Assembly (NCBI RefSeq): GCF_006539345.1
Contig: NZ_BJMV01000001.1
Location: forward strand, 434,001 to 498,000
DNA length: 64,000 nucleotides
Direction: 5' to 3'
Source: Acetobacter peroxydans
GTDB taxonomy: Bacteria; Pseudomonadota; Alphaproteobacteria; Acetobacterales; Acetobacteraceae
A model generated the notes under the pieces. That model worked only from the letters and a program-made list of their open reading frames with translations, searched no databases and was not told the DNA's origin. The position numbers and the translations under genes were made by a program. Position 1 is the first letter of the stretch. Every line of letters starts with the position of its first letter. This document shows, piece after piece, positions 50,820-59,911 of this stretch.

Positions 50820-52625
50820 ATGGCGGCTCCTCCTCTTCTGTCCTTGCAGGACATCTTCCTTACGCTTGGTGGCAAGCCATTGCTCGCGGGGGCGGGCTTT
50901 GCCGTAGGCCGAGGCGAGAAACTGTGTCTTGTCGGGCGGAACGGTTCTGGCAAATCAACCCTGCTGAAGATAGCTGCTGGGCAGATCCAGCCTGATTCCG
51001 GAACGGTTTTCCTGCAACCCGGTGCCAGATTGAGCTACCTGCCTCAGGAGCCCGACCTGAGTGCCCATGCGACGACGCTTGATTACGTGCTGGCCCAGAT
51101 TTCAGACCCGCAGCAGGAATGGCGGGCAGGCGCCATGCTGGGGGCGCTGGGACTGACAGGACAGGAAAGGACCCCTACCCTTTCCGGCGGCGAGGCCCGC
51201 CGCTGCGCCATTGCCGGGGTGCTGGCCGCCGCGCCGGATGTACTGCTGCTGGATGAGCCGACCAACCATCTGGACATGCCCACCATTGAGTGGCTGGAGC
51301 GCGAATTACTGGAACTGGGCACGGCGTTAGTTATCATCAGCCACGACCGGCGTCTGCTTGCCACGCTGTCTCGCTCGGTTGTCTGGCTTGATCGCGGCAT
51401 CAGCCGGAGGCTGGACGAAGGGTTCGCCCGCTTTGAAGCATGGCGTGAAGAGCTGCTTGAGCAGGAAGAGCGCGACGCCCACAAGCTCAGCCGGCAGATC
51501 GCGCGTGAAGAGGACTGGATGCGCTATGGCGTGACAGCTAGGCGCAAACGCAATGTCCGGCGCGTACGTGAACTGGCCAGTTTGCGCGCAACACGACGCG
51601 AAACCGTGCGGGCCACAGGCAGTGTTACCCTGAACGCACAGATGGCGGGGCCATCAAGCAAGCTGGTGGCCGTGGCGGAAGGCGTTAATAAAGCCTGGGG
51701 CGAAAAACAGGTTGTCCGCAATCTTGATCTGCGCGTGCTGCGGGGAGACAGGCTGGGGATCGTGGGGGCCAACGGCGCGGGCAAGACGACCCTCCTGCGG
51801 TTGCTGACAGGACAGGAAGAGCCCGACAGCGGACGCATCATGCGTGGGCCCTCCCTGGAAATGGTGACACTGGATCAGCAGCGTCGCGCGCTCGATCCCC
51901 AGCGCACTCTGTCTGACACGCTGACCGAAGGCGGCGGGGACATGGTGCAGGTCGGTTCGGAAAGACGGCATGTCATCGGGTATATGAAGGACTTCCTGTT
52001 CCGGCCGGAACAGGCGCGCACGCCTGTAGGTGCCCTGTCCGGTGGCGAGCGCGGGCGGCTTATGCTGGCCTGTGCACTGGCCAAGCCTTCCAGCCTGCTG
52101 GTGCTGGATGAACCGACGAACGATCTGGACCTTGAAACGCTGGATATCCTTCAGGACATGTTGTCCACCTATGAAGGAACCGTGCTGCTGGTCAGCCATG
52201 ACCGTGATTTTCTGGACCGTGTGGCCACATCTGTTGTGGCGACGCAGGGCGACGGCGAGTGGTTCGAGTACGCTGGCGGCTACAGCGACATGCTGGTGCA
52301 GAGAAACCTGCAGCCGTTGACGACAGAACCGGTTGTAGCTCCTACGGTCAGCCCGAAGGGAAGTGGCGCGCCCCGCAGTGCCGCGAAAAAGCTGAGCTAC
52401 AAAGACCAGTATGCGCTAGATCGCCTGCCCGAAGAAATGGCCCAGCTTGAAAGCCGCATTGTCGAGCTACGTGAAAAATTGCAGGATTCCACGCTCTATG
52501 GTCGTGATCCTGCACGTTTTGAGCACTATACCGCTGCCCTGCAAACAGCGGAGGCAGCGCTGGCGACATGCGAAGAGCGCTGGCTCGAACTGGAAATGAA
52601 GCGCGAAGCCCTGCAGGCGGACTAA
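50820..52625 (+). CDS. uup: ABC-F family ATPase, Uup type
   Basis: This cytoplasmic protein has two ABC ATPase domains and no membrane segment. The first domain has Walker A GRNGSGKST and LLLDEPTNHLD; the second has GANGAGKTT and LLVLDEPTNDLD. The linker between them is basic and helical, and the C-terminus (from about residue 535: EEMAQLESRIVELREKLQ onward) forms the coiled coil typical of Uup. ABC-F proteins act on the ribosome; Uup also affects precise excision of transposons. The length is 601 residues. Confidence 0.9.
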   Translation: MAAPPLLSLQDIFLTLGGKPLLAGAGFAVGRGEKLCLVGRNGSGKSTLLKIAAGQIQPDSGTVFLQPGARLSYLPQEPDLSAHATTLDYVLAQISDPQQEWRAGAMLGALGLTGQERTPTLSGGEARRCAIAGVLAAAPDVLLLDEPTNHLDMPTIEWLERELLELGTALVIISHDRRLLATLSRSVVWLDRGISRRLDEGFARFEAWREELLEQEERDAHKLSRQIAREEDWMRYGVTARRKRNVRRVRELASLRATRRETVRATGSVTLNAQMAGPSSKLVAVAEGVNKAWGEKQVVRNLDLRVLRGDRLGIVGANGAGKTTLLRLLTGQEEPDSGRIMRGPSLEMVTLDQQRRALDPQRTLSDTLTEGGGDMVQVGSERRHVIGYMKDFLFRPEQARTPVGALSGGERGRLMLACALAKPSSLLVLDEPTNDLDLETLDILQDMLSTYEGTVLLVSHDRDFLDRVATSVVATQGDGEWFEYAGGYSDMLVQRNLQPLTTEPVVAPTVSPKGSGAPRSAAKKLSYKDQYALDRLPEEMAQLESRIVELREKLQDSTLYGRDPARFEHYTAALQTAEAALATCEERWLELEMKREALQAD

Positions 52626-52673
52626 AAGGCCGAAAGCAATATCCCTCTTTTGCTTTTGTGCCCCAAAAAAACA

Positions 52674-52707
52674 GAAGGCCCGCTCCGGTAATTCGGAGCG
52701 GGCCTTC
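52674..52707. terminator. Bidirectional intrinsic terminator between uup and the porin gene
   Basis: GAAGGCCCGCTCCG (52674-52687) and CGGAGCGGGCCTTC (52694-52707) form a perfect 14-bp stem with a 6-nt loop. The plus strand continues TTGTCTTGTCCGTTTTT and the minus strand TGTTTTTTTGGGG, so it can stop both convergent genes. Confidence 0.92.
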
Positions 52708-52741
52708 TTGTCTTGTCCGTTTTTAAATCAGGCGTAACTGA

Positions 52742-54190
52742 TCAGAAGTTCCAGATCGCATCGGCGTTGAACCAGAGCATGTTGTTCGTGCCGTTATTGA
52801 CAGTGCATTGCTGTACTCCGCTTGGGCAGCCTCGGTTGAATGGATTTGTTCCATTCAGAGACTTGTCCAGGCGCATTTCCGGGCGGAAGGTAAACTGGCC
52901 GAAATGAACCTTGCTGTTAATGAATTCAGGACGATAGGAAACACCCACAGTCAGTTCACCATACGTAGTCGGCAGAGCATTATAGTATGGATAGGGCTGG
53001 TTGCTGATCGCCTTGGTGAAAGACGTATAGCTTGAGTATTCTGTAATAAACGAGCCCGTGTTGTCGCGGAAAACTTCGCCGCGCGCGTTGAATGTCAGGT
53101 TGGGGTTGATATCGTATGCGAAAAACGTGGAGACCCCGTACGCATCTGCGCGCAGCCAATCATCATGCACCCACGTGCCGTCAACCGTGACGGTCATCTT
53201 ATTATTCAGCTTGTAGCTGACCATGATGTCGGCGTTTTCTTTGACGTAGTCATTGGCTTGCCTGCCAATACCTGCGCTGCACATGGAGCCGTCAGGAGAG
53301 CATCGCGGGTTTCGATTGTTCTGCTCAGGGCCAAAGTGCCCGATCAGATGTGCATTCAGCCTTCCGCCCATCAGGTCGTGCGCGGCAAACCCGAACCAAC
53401 CTTTAGGACGACTGTTGTTGCTCGCGGCGCCAAAACTGGTGGATTCACCGGCGTCGACACCCAAAATCCAGTCGTAATGATCCGTAATGTGCATGGTTGC
53501 GACAACACCGATCATTTCGAACGGTACGATGTAGTCTGACGCGTAACCAAAGCTATAGAACGGACGCGCCAGAGCGGGTGTCCCTTCTGCGCCGATCAGA
53601 CCGTACATCTGTCCGAACTGGACATCGATGCCATTTTTGAAAAGCCAGGGAAATTTGACATCAATGTGCGCCTGAGTGGGCACCCACTGATACAGGCCGT
53701 TCAGCGCGCCTGAGCCCATACCGATCGTTGGGTCAAAGCGGCCATCCGAACCATAGAGATCTTCGATGACAAAGCCGATGCCGTAGCCATGACCGATATC
53801 TTCGACAGGGTGCGAAAGTGATCCCAGAATCTGGTTGAGCTGAACGGTGTTAGCGCGATCAACATAAAACTGTGCGAAGTTGCGCCCGGATTTTGTCCAT
53901 GGGTTGCCCGCGATGCCGGCCTCAACGGTCAAATGACCTTCAAGGTTGTCCCAGTAGGAATGCTTGGCGCCGGGCTTGCGCTTGAAGATGTTGCCTGTCT
54001 GAGCCTGCTCCTCCACCACTTTGTCCTGCTCTGCTGGTGCAAGAGAGGTAAGCGGGCGTTCTGCGTCATTCAGCGGCTGGTCAGGTATCTGCGCGAAGAC
54101 AGCGGATGGCACGGCTGTAAACAGACTGCCAATACAAAGAGCCAGTTTCAGTTTCCGTTGTTGCTTCACAACTTTATGCACGTTTATCAA
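52742..54190 (-). CDS. Outer-membrane beta-barrel porin (BBP2/OmpL-like)
   Basis: This 482-residue exported protein has a Sec signal peptide (basic start, hydrophobic core LALCIGSLFTAVPS, cleavage near AVFA-Q at 33). The mature part is rich in aromatic residues and alternating strands and ends in Phe (DAIWNF), the outer-membrane insertion signal. It resembles the 'putative beta-barrel porin-2' family rather than the trimeric general porins. A Cys pair (RCSPDGSMC) and another near the end (RGCPSGVQQC) may form loop disulfides. The substrate is unknown. It is preceded by a long AT-rich region with palindromes. Confidence 0.78.
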   Translation of the reverse strand: MINVHKVVKQQRKLKLALCIGSLFTAVPSAVFAQIPDQPLNDAERPLTSLAPAEQDKVVEEQAQTGNIFKRKPGAKHSYWDNLEGHLTVEAGIAGNPWTKSGRNFAQFYVDRANTVQLNQILGSLSHPVEDIGHGYGIGFVIEDLYGSDGRFDPTIGMGSGALNGLYQWVPTQAHIDVKFPWLFKNGIDVQFGQMYGLIGAEGTPALARPFYSFGYASDYIVPFEMIGVVATMHITDHYDWILGVDAGESTSFGAASNNSRPKGWFGFAAHDLMGGRLNAHLIGHFGPEQNNRNPRCSPDGSMCSAGIGRQANDYVKENADIMVSYKLNNKMTVTVDGTWVHDDWLRADAYGVSTFFAYDINPNLTFNARGEVFRDNTGSFITEYSSYTSFTKAISNQPYPYYNALPTTYGELTVGVSYRPEFINSKVHFGQFTFRPEMRLDKSLNGTNPFNRGCPSGVQQCTVNNGTNNMLWFNADAIWNF

Positions 54191-54403
54191 CCTTTCCCGG
54201 TGTCAGAGTGTGGCCAGGAACCTTCTGCTTTGCCGTGGCAGCTTCCATAAGAGGCTGAAAGAAAATCCTCTCTCAGCGGGTAATGGGGCTTTCTCCATAG
54301 CTTGGCGCGGGCGCTCCGATATTTGGACGCTAGCGGTTTTGTTTCGGAACAGCAACACAAAGATAAGAGCTAAAATGAGAGAAAACCGTGGGTTTTGGTG
54401 TTT

Positions 54404-54423
54404 TTTTGATCGGACGATCAAAA
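54404..54423. promoter_or_regulatory. Inverted repeat upstream of the porin gene
   Basis: TTTTGATCG (54404-54412), GA, CGATCAAAA (54415-54423): 9-bp perfect arms with a 2-bp centre, about 215 bp upstream of the porin start codon. It looks like an operator for a dimeric regulator; the protein that binds it is unknown. Confidence 0.45.
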
Positions 54424-54445
54424 TCAGGCCGCTATTTTCCGTCAT

Positions 54446-54461
54446 GTTGTAAATTTACAAC
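54446..54461. promoter_or_regulatory. 16-bp perfect palindrome upstream of the porin gene
   Basis: GTTGTAAATTTACAAC is its own reverse complement and contains the T-N11-A core typical of LysR-type operators. It is about 255 bp upstream of the porin and 430 bp upstream of the LysR gene. Operator function is an inference from symmetry and position. Confidence 0.45.
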
Positions 54462-54887
54462 TAAACTTTGAAGCGGCTTTCCGGGGGCGCGTTTAAAACG
54501 GAATAACGGCTGGAAAACTGCGGCTTCCCCTGATGGTGCTCGCGCTCTATCGCCCACCTTCAATGATGCGACCATTATGTCGCAGGCTGTGGCACAATGT
54601 CGTCAGCACAGTCGATTAAGCATTTTTTTTATGGCTCAGCTCTGCGCGGCAGAAAATATTCACCCTCACAAATCGACCGTTTGCATAGGGCCATACCTGA
54701 TGTTATAAATGAATATATGCCAGTTAAAATCGGCAACCGATTTCGTAATAAAAATTAAAAATAAATTTAACTATGAATATTTTATTACGATCCATTGAAT
54801 AGTTTTTATTGGGAATTATTTATTAAAAAAATATACTTGAAGTTACCTTTCTTCTCTGCGTGAAAATTTTTTTAATGAAGCACTCTC

Positions 54888-55748
54888 ATGATCACTGAGC
54901 TTCGGACTTTTCTGGTGGCAGGCCAGCTTGAAAATTTTGCGGCGACGGCGGAGCGGGTCGGGCTGACGCAGTCTGCAATTAGTGCCCAAATTCGTCGTCT
55001 GGAACACGATTTCGGCTATGCCCTGTTTGAACGAACCGGCCGGTCTGTCAAACTGAGCCGGGCGGGTGTTGTGGCCATGGAGCAGGCAAAGGAAATCATT
55101 GCCCGCTATGAGCGTATGCGCGACATCGCCCGGAACGAGGCTGTCAAAGGTAATCTTGAAATCGGGATGGCGGTGGCCGGACACGCGTCTCTACTGGCTT
55201 CAGCCATGGAAGAGTTTCTCAAGGTTTTTTCAGAAGTCCATTTTTCCGTGGCGGTAGACAAAGAGCAGTCCTTGTTGGCGCGGCTCGATGAAGGCGCGCT
55301 GGATATGGCTATTATGGCGCGGCCGGCAGCGCATCTCATGCAAAATCTGGAGTGGCGTCTTCTTCAGGTGCAGCCTTATGTACTGGCCGTACCCGAAGGT
55401 TCTGCCCCCCTGCCTTGGCGGCAGGTTCTCCAGACTTATCCGCTGATCCGCTATGCTTCACGCTCTTTTATTGCGGACAAGATTGATGCTTTTTTGAAAT
55501 CCCAGAGCCTGACGGTTCATGATATCGCCCAGACAGAAGAGATCAGCCTCATTCTTGATATGGTGGCCAAGGAAACAGGGGTGGCAATTATTCCTTTCTC
55601 CACGGCGTTTAATGGACAGGAGAAAGTTCGGTTTATTTCCATTCCAGAATTCTTGGAAAAAAAGGAAGTGGGCGTGGTCATGACGCGTAAGAAGAAAAGC
55701 ATCGCCGTGAAAAAATTTCTCGATTTTCTGACTGACTTTAGCCGTTAA
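54888..55748 (+). CDS. LysR family transcriptional regulator
   Basis: This 286-residue regulator has the N-terminal winged helix (LRTFLVAGQLENFAATAERVGLTQSAISAQIRRLEHDFGYALFERTGR) and a LysR effector-binding domain from about residue 90. The effector cannot be deduced. It is divergent from the porin gene across 697 AT-rich bp and 346 bp upstream of the peptide-ABC ATPase genes on the same strand, so either could be its target. Confidence 0.92.
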   Translation: MITELRTFLVAGQLENFAATAERVGLTQSAISAQIRRLEHDFGYALFERTGRSVKLSRAGVVAMEQAKEIIARYERMRDIARNEAVKGNLEIGMAVAGHASLLASAMEEFLKVFSEVHFSVAVDKEQSLLARLDEGALDMAIMARPAAHLMQNLEWRLLQVQPYVLAVPEGSAPLPWRQVLQTYPLIRYASRSFIADKIDAFLKSQSLTVHDIAQTEEISLILDMVAKETGVAIIPFSTAFNGQEKVRFISIPEFLEKKEVGVVMTRKKKSIAVKKFLDFLTDFSR

Positions 55749-56094
55749 ACTGACCCCTGATCGGTCTGCTTTCCCGTGTGGGTACGGTGTACGCGCTGGA
55801 TCGTCTCTTGGCTCTGAGTTACAGAACGCTCTAAACAGGCTGTCAGGGCATAAGAACGGGTGATGGCAGTGGAAAAACAGGAATGATTTTTGCCCGAGAA
55901 GACAGTCCCGCTCGGAACGTGGTGCATACGAACGAGAGTGAGGCATCCCCTGTTGTGGGGGCGCGCAGGAAAATTACGCCCATCCTGCCAACCGGTGACC
56001 GGTTCGTACCTGATTGCCACGCCCCGGGAGATACTTACCGGCAAGCACTTCCCAAGCTCTACAGCCTTCCACGGCTGGATCAGGCTTCTCTCTG
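55749..56094. other. Spacer between the LysR and ABC ATPase genes
   Basis: 346 bp. It contains an inverted repeat AACCGGT-G-ACCGGTT (55990-56004) and a weak open frame of 70 codons (55883-56095) that ends TGATG on the ATPase start. I see no remnant of a permease or binding-protein gene in any plus-strand frame. Confidence 0.55.
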
Positions 56095-57099
56095 ATGGAG
56101 GACGGGAGCCCTGTGCTGGAGGTGCGTGAACTCAGCGTGGGAGTTCGATCGGGTGGACGGCTTGTGCCGCTGGTGGAGCGTATTTCCTTTACCGTCCATG
56201 CGCGCGAGATTGTGGGGCTGGTTGGCGAATCAGGCTGCGGCAAGTCCATTACCGCTATGGCGCTGATGGGCTTGCTGGATAGTTCCGTTATGCACGTGGA
56301 AGGGTCAATCCGTTTCCGTGGGCAGGAACTGGTAGGGCTTTCACCCCGGCATTTCAGAAAATTGCGCGGCCGTGCCCTCGCCATGGTGTTTCAGGACCCC
56401 ATGACCGCTTTCACGCCGGTTTATACAGTGGGATGGCAGATTGACGAACAGATCATCGTGCATGAGGGGTTGTCACGTAGGCAGGCGCGACAGCGTACGC
56501 TGGGGTTGCTTGCAGACATGGGGGTGCCGGACCCGCAGAGAACCGCGGATAGTTATCCTCACCAGCTTTCAGGAGGGTTGCGCCAGCGCGCCATGATCGC
56601 CATGGCACTATCATGCAGGCCGCAGCTCCTGATTGCTGACGAACCAACAACCGCGCTGGATGTAACCGTGCAGGCCCAGATACTGGACCTTCTGCGCAAC
56701 CTGCGCCGGGATTATGGTTCCTCGGTGCTGATGATTACGCATGACATGGGGGTTGTGGCGGAGACCTGTGATGCGGTCGCGGTCTTCTATGCCGGGCGCG
56801 TCGCGGAAATAGGCCCGTCTCAGGAGATGTTTTCCCGCCCGGCACATCCTTATACTGCGGCGCTACTGGCTTCCATTCCGCCATTGATCGGGCCACGGCC
56901 CCATCGTCTGCCTGCTATCGCTGGTGCACCTCCTCCCCCGGCTCAGCGGCCTGTTGGATGCGCCTTCGCATCACGGTGTTCTTTTGCGAGGGATACCTGC
57001 GCAAAGCCGGTAGCTTTGCATGGCATGAATCCTGAACATCAGGCCGCATGTGTTTTATCCCCGGACCAGCTTGTTTTCCCCGTTCCCTGTGATGACTGA
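56095..57099 (+). CDS. Dipeptide/oligopeptide ABC transporter ATP-binding protein (DppD/OppD-like)
   Basis: This is an ATPase of the peptide importer family, 334 residues. Walker A is GESGCGKS, signature [15 protein letters not shown], Walker [13 protein letters not shown] and switch His in ITHDMG. The C-terminal oligopeptide-type extension holds the Cys pattern [15 protein letters not shown] that may bind an Fe-S cluster or metal in this family. The start at 56095 ([13 protein letters not shown]) has no ribosome site of its own; a 27-codon upstream extension is not family-like. It overlaps the next ATPase by 8 nt. No permease or solute-binding gene is adjacent. Confidence 0.88.
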   Translation: MEDGSPVLEVRELSVGVRSGGRLVPLVERISFTVHAREIVGLVGESGCGKSITAMALMGLLDSSVMHVEGSIRFRGQELVGLSPRHFRKLRGRALAMVFQDPMTAFTPVYTVGWQIDEQIIVHEGLSRRQARQRTLGLLADMGVPDPQRTADSYPHQLSGGLRQRAMIAMALSCRPQLLIADEPTTALDVTVQAQILDLLRNLRRDYGSSVLMITHDMGVVAETCDAVAVFYAGRVAEIGPSQEMFSRPAHPYTAALLASIPPLIGPRPHRLPAIAGAPPPPAQRPVGCAFASRCSFARDTCAKPVALHGMNPEHQAACVLSPDQLVFPVPCDD

Positions 57100-58072
57100 T
57101 ATGGCTTCCCCATTACCCGTTCTGTCTGCAAGCAATCTGATCAAAACCTATAAACTGGCGGATGGACGTGAGGTCCGTGCCGTGGACGATGTATCCCTGA
57201 CGGTGCAGGCGGGTGATGTGCTTGGGCTGGTAGGCGAATCAGGGTGTGGAAAATCCACGCTGGGGCGTTGCCTGCTTAAATTGATGGATGTTTCCAGCGG
57301 GCAGATTGTCTTTGAAGGGCGGGATATCACCCATATGCGAGAGGCGACGCTGAGGCCCCTTCGGCAGCGTATGCAAATGGTTTTTCAGGACTCCTATGCC
57401 TCTCTCAACCCGAGGCGACGCGTGGGCGCCCTTCTCGCGGAGCCGCTGAAAGTGCACCGCCAGGCCGACGGACAACGGCGTTCCAGCATCGCGATTACCC
57501 ACCGTCTGGAAGAGTTGATGGATCTGGTCGCCCTGTCCCGCGATGCTCTGGAGCGCTACCCGCACGAGTTTTCGGGAGGCCAGCGCCAGCGTATCAATAT
57601 CGCCCGGGCGCTGGCGCTCTCGCCTCGGCTGATTGTGGCGGATGAACCTGTATCCGCGTTAGATGTTTCCGTGCAGGCACAGATTGTAAACTTGTTTGCC
57701 GATCTGCGGGAGCAACTGGGGCTGACCTATCTTTTCATTGCCCATGATCTTGCTGTAGTACGCCAGATTTCAACACGGGTCGCAGTCATGTATCTGGGTG
57801 GCATTGTGGAAACGGGGCAGACCGATGTTGTGCTGTGTCAGCCCGCACATCCCTATACACGTGCACTGATGCAGGCGGTCCCGCGTCCTATCGTCGGGGG
57901 CGCCAAACCACCGTCGTTGAAAGGCGATATTCCAAGCCCCATGAAGCGACAGGCGGGCTGTCGCTTCCATACGCGCTGCCCCGTGGCGCAACCCTATTGC
58001 GCCGCAAATGTACCGGTTCTGCAAAGGCTGGATGACGGGCGTGATGTCGCGTGCCATTTCCCGGTTGCGTGA
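57092..58072 (+). CDS. Dipeptide/oligopeptide ABC transporter ATP-binding protein (DppF/OppF-like)
   Basis: This is the second ATPase of the pair, 326 residues. Walker A is GESGCGKST, signature FSGGQRQRINIARAL, Walker B LIVADEPVSALD, switch His in IAHDLA, and the C-terminal CRFHTRCPVAQPYC pattern. The start at 57092 ([10 protein letters not shown]) overlaps the first ATPase by 8 nt; 57101 is an alternative. The two together would form a normal heterodimeric motor, so the membrane partners must be encoded elsewhere or be lost. Confidence 0.88.
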   Translation: MTDMASPLPVLSASNLIKTYKLADGREVRAVDDVSLTVQAGDVLGLVGESGCGKSTLGRCLLKLMDVSSGQIVFEGRDITHMREATLRPLRQRMQMVFQDSYASLNPRRRVGALLAEPLKVHRQADGQRRSSIAITHRLEELMDLVALSRDALERYPHEFSGGQRQRINIARALALSPRLIVADEPVSALDVSVQAQIVNLFADLREQLGLTYLFIAHDLAVVRQISTRVAVMYLGGIVETGQTDVVLCQPAHPYTRALMQAVPRPIVGGAKPPSLKGDIPSPMKRQAGCRFHTRCPVAQPYCAANVPVLQRLDDGRDVACHFPVA

Positions 58073-58492
58073 AGATATCTGTTTCCTCGCGCATGTGACC
58101 AAACGGCTATACTTTTTTGAACACAGTGATTTACAAAAATCGAATATTCCGTAAGCTGCAGAAAATTTTTTACCGTCCGTTAAGGGGTTGTGAATTGCCG
58201 GGCAGCATATGAAAATGTAGCGCTTACAATTTGCTGACAATTCTTGTTGCGGCGGAATTTTTTCATAAATTTTTTTCTTAAAATAAAAATGACAATTCAA
58301 AATATGTGATGCGATGAGATTACTTTCTCATAATGCAAACAGGGCTTATTTTTATTTTCATTTTAAAAAATTATTGTATAACTAATATTCTAGTACGGTA
58401 TAAAATACCATTCTAATATTTTCTTTATCATGTATAATCGTATCGAATGTGCAATCGGGCCGTAATGCAGCGATGCGGCCTAGGCTGAAAGT
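58073..58492. other. AT-rich spacer upstream of the GGDEF/EAL gene
   Basis: 420 bp, markedly AT-rich compared with the neighbouring genes. It contains an inverted repeat GGTAT-AAA-ATACC (58397-58409) flanked by two copies of CTAATATT. No gene is visible. The promoter of the following gene is presumably within its last 150 bp. Confidence 0.6.
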
Positions 58493-59911
58493 ATGGCAAG
58501 CATGGTGTACCCAGTTGAAGCGCTGTCGATCGCAGGGCTGGTACTTTCGCCCTGCGTATCCGGGGCAGCCTATTTTGGATTGCATCATCGTACCCGCCGC
58601 AGAGCGGAGCTGTCAGCCCGACCGGGCTTTCTCACGGATCAACTCACAGGCTTGCCCAATAAGCAGGCCCTGTCGGAGTGGATGGAAAAAAATCTTTCCC
58701 TCAGTAGTCAACACGCAGGTCGCACTGCATTGTGCATAATCGACCTCGACCGGTTCAAGGCCATTAACGACGACAAAGGCCACTTGGCGGGAGACGAAAT
58801 CCTGCGTGTGCTCGGACGGCGGCTACGACATAGCGTGGATAGCAAAAGAGGCGAATTCATTGCTCATGCCGGGAGCGATAAGTTTTTTGCCTTTTGCTTC
58901 TTGTCAAATCACCGCACGGTTCCTGAGTTTCTTACACGTCTGCGTCGGACGTTTGACAAACCAGTTCGGCTGCGCGGCGAGAGCGTTACAGTGGGTGCGA
59001 ATTTTGGCGTGGCGTTCTGGGCGCACGGCGCGCCAGGGCGTGATACTTTAGTGATGCGTGCCGAATTGGCCATGAATTGCGCCAGAAACTCAGAGCAACA
59101 GAATATCTGCTACTATGACCCCGCAATGGATAAGGCCTTACGGCACAACCTTAACATTATGGATGAGCTACGTCATGCCGTGGCACGCGGGCAGCTCAGC
59201 ATCTGCTACCAGGCACAAAAGCGGGTTAAAGACAAAACGATAGTGGGGTTCGAGGCGCTGTTACGTTGGGAACACCCGATGTTAGGGGCTGTTTCGCCCA
59301 CAGCGTTCATTCCGGCCGCAGAAAAAAACGGACTCATACAGGAAATTGGCGAGTGGGTCTTACGTTCGGCGTGCCATACGGCAAGCCAATGGGAGGAACC
59401 TTATCGTATAAGTGTCAATGTTTCGGCCGAGCAGTTCCATCATCATGACCTTCCCGGGTTGGTACGCGATGTCCTGCAAACAACGGGGCTTGCTCCTGCC
59501 AGATTGGAGCTTGAGCTGACGGAAACCGCCATTTTTACCGATATGGCGCGCGCAAGAACCACTTTGTGCGAACTCAAGGAAATGGGCGTTTCCATTGCCG
59601 TGGATGACTACGGAACCGGACATTCCTCCCTTGGACTCATCCGCGATATTGTGTTCGACAGGATCAAACTAGACAAGCTGTTTGTGCAGAATGCCCTGGA
59701 GAACGAAACCGACAAGGCCATTATTCGCGCGGTCATTTTTCTGGGGCATAGTCTGCAGGCCTCTGTCCTGGCGGAGGGCGTGGAAACGGAAGAACAGTTT
59801 GCTTTCCTTGAGGGGGAAGGCTGCGATGAAATACAAGGATTTCTACTCAGTCAGCCCCTACCTCATGAACATCTGGTTGCAAGCGGCAAAGTTCGTTTAC
59901 GCGCGGTGTGA
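58493..59911 (+). CDS. Cyclic-di-GMP phosphodiesterase (degenerate GGDEF plus EAL domain)
   Basis: This 472-residue protein has one N-terminal hydrophobic segment (about 9-30) and no PAS or other sensor domain. The GGDEF domain (45-215) has its signature changed to GSDKF (127-131), so cyclase activity is unlikely. The EAL domain (220-465) keeps the expected residues: EALLRW (Glu254), SVNVSAEQF, ELTETAI, VDDYGTG, IKLDK, AEGVETEEQ and a final QGFLLSQPLP. It is therefore predicted to hydrolyse c-di-GMP, perhaps with GTP sensing by the dead GGDEF. It is a stand-alone gene between spacers of more than 400 bp. Confidence 0.88.
   Translation: MASMVYPVEALSIAGLVLSPCVSGAAYFGLHHRTRRRAELSARPGFLTDQLTGLPNKQALSEWMEKNLSLSSQHAGRTALCIIDLDRFKAINDDKGHLAGDEILRVLGRRLRHSVDSKRGEFIAHAGSDKFFAFCFLSNHRTVPEFLTRLRRTFDKPVRLRGESVTVGANFGVAFWAHGAPGRDTLVMRAELAMNCARNSEQQNICYYDPAMDKALRHNLNIMDELRHAVARGQLSICYQAQKRVKDKTIVGFEALLRWEHPMLGAVSPTAFIPAAEKNGLIQEIGEWVLRSACHTASQWEEPYRISVNVSAEQFHHHDLPGLVRDVLQTTGLAPARLELELTETAIFTDMARARTTLCELKEMGVSIAVDDYGTGHSSLGLIRDIVFDRIKLDKLFVQNALENETDKAIIRAVIFLGHSLQASVLAEGVETEEQFAFLEGEGCDEIQGFLLSQPLPHEHLVASGKVRLRAV

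Larger units (their letters stand above)
54191..54887. other. Long AT-rich intergenic region between divergent porin and LysR genes
   Basis: About 700 bp without a credible gene, strongly AT-rich from 54650 to 54887. It contains the control regions of the porin (minus) and the LysR gene (plus), including two inverted repeats listed separately. The right part has repeated A/T tracts (for example around 54750-54840), which may bend DNA or bind nucleoid proteins. Confidence 0.7.

Noticed and set aside
54700..54887. AT-rich block as a sign of a mobile element or attachment site
   Set aside because: No integrase, transposase, terminal repeats or tRNA-derived direct repeat nearby; it is more simply the control region of two divergent genes.
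55745..56044. Minus-strand open frame of 99 codons between the LysR and ATPase genes
   Set aside because: No recognisable domain and no ribosome site; composition is like that of shadow frames.
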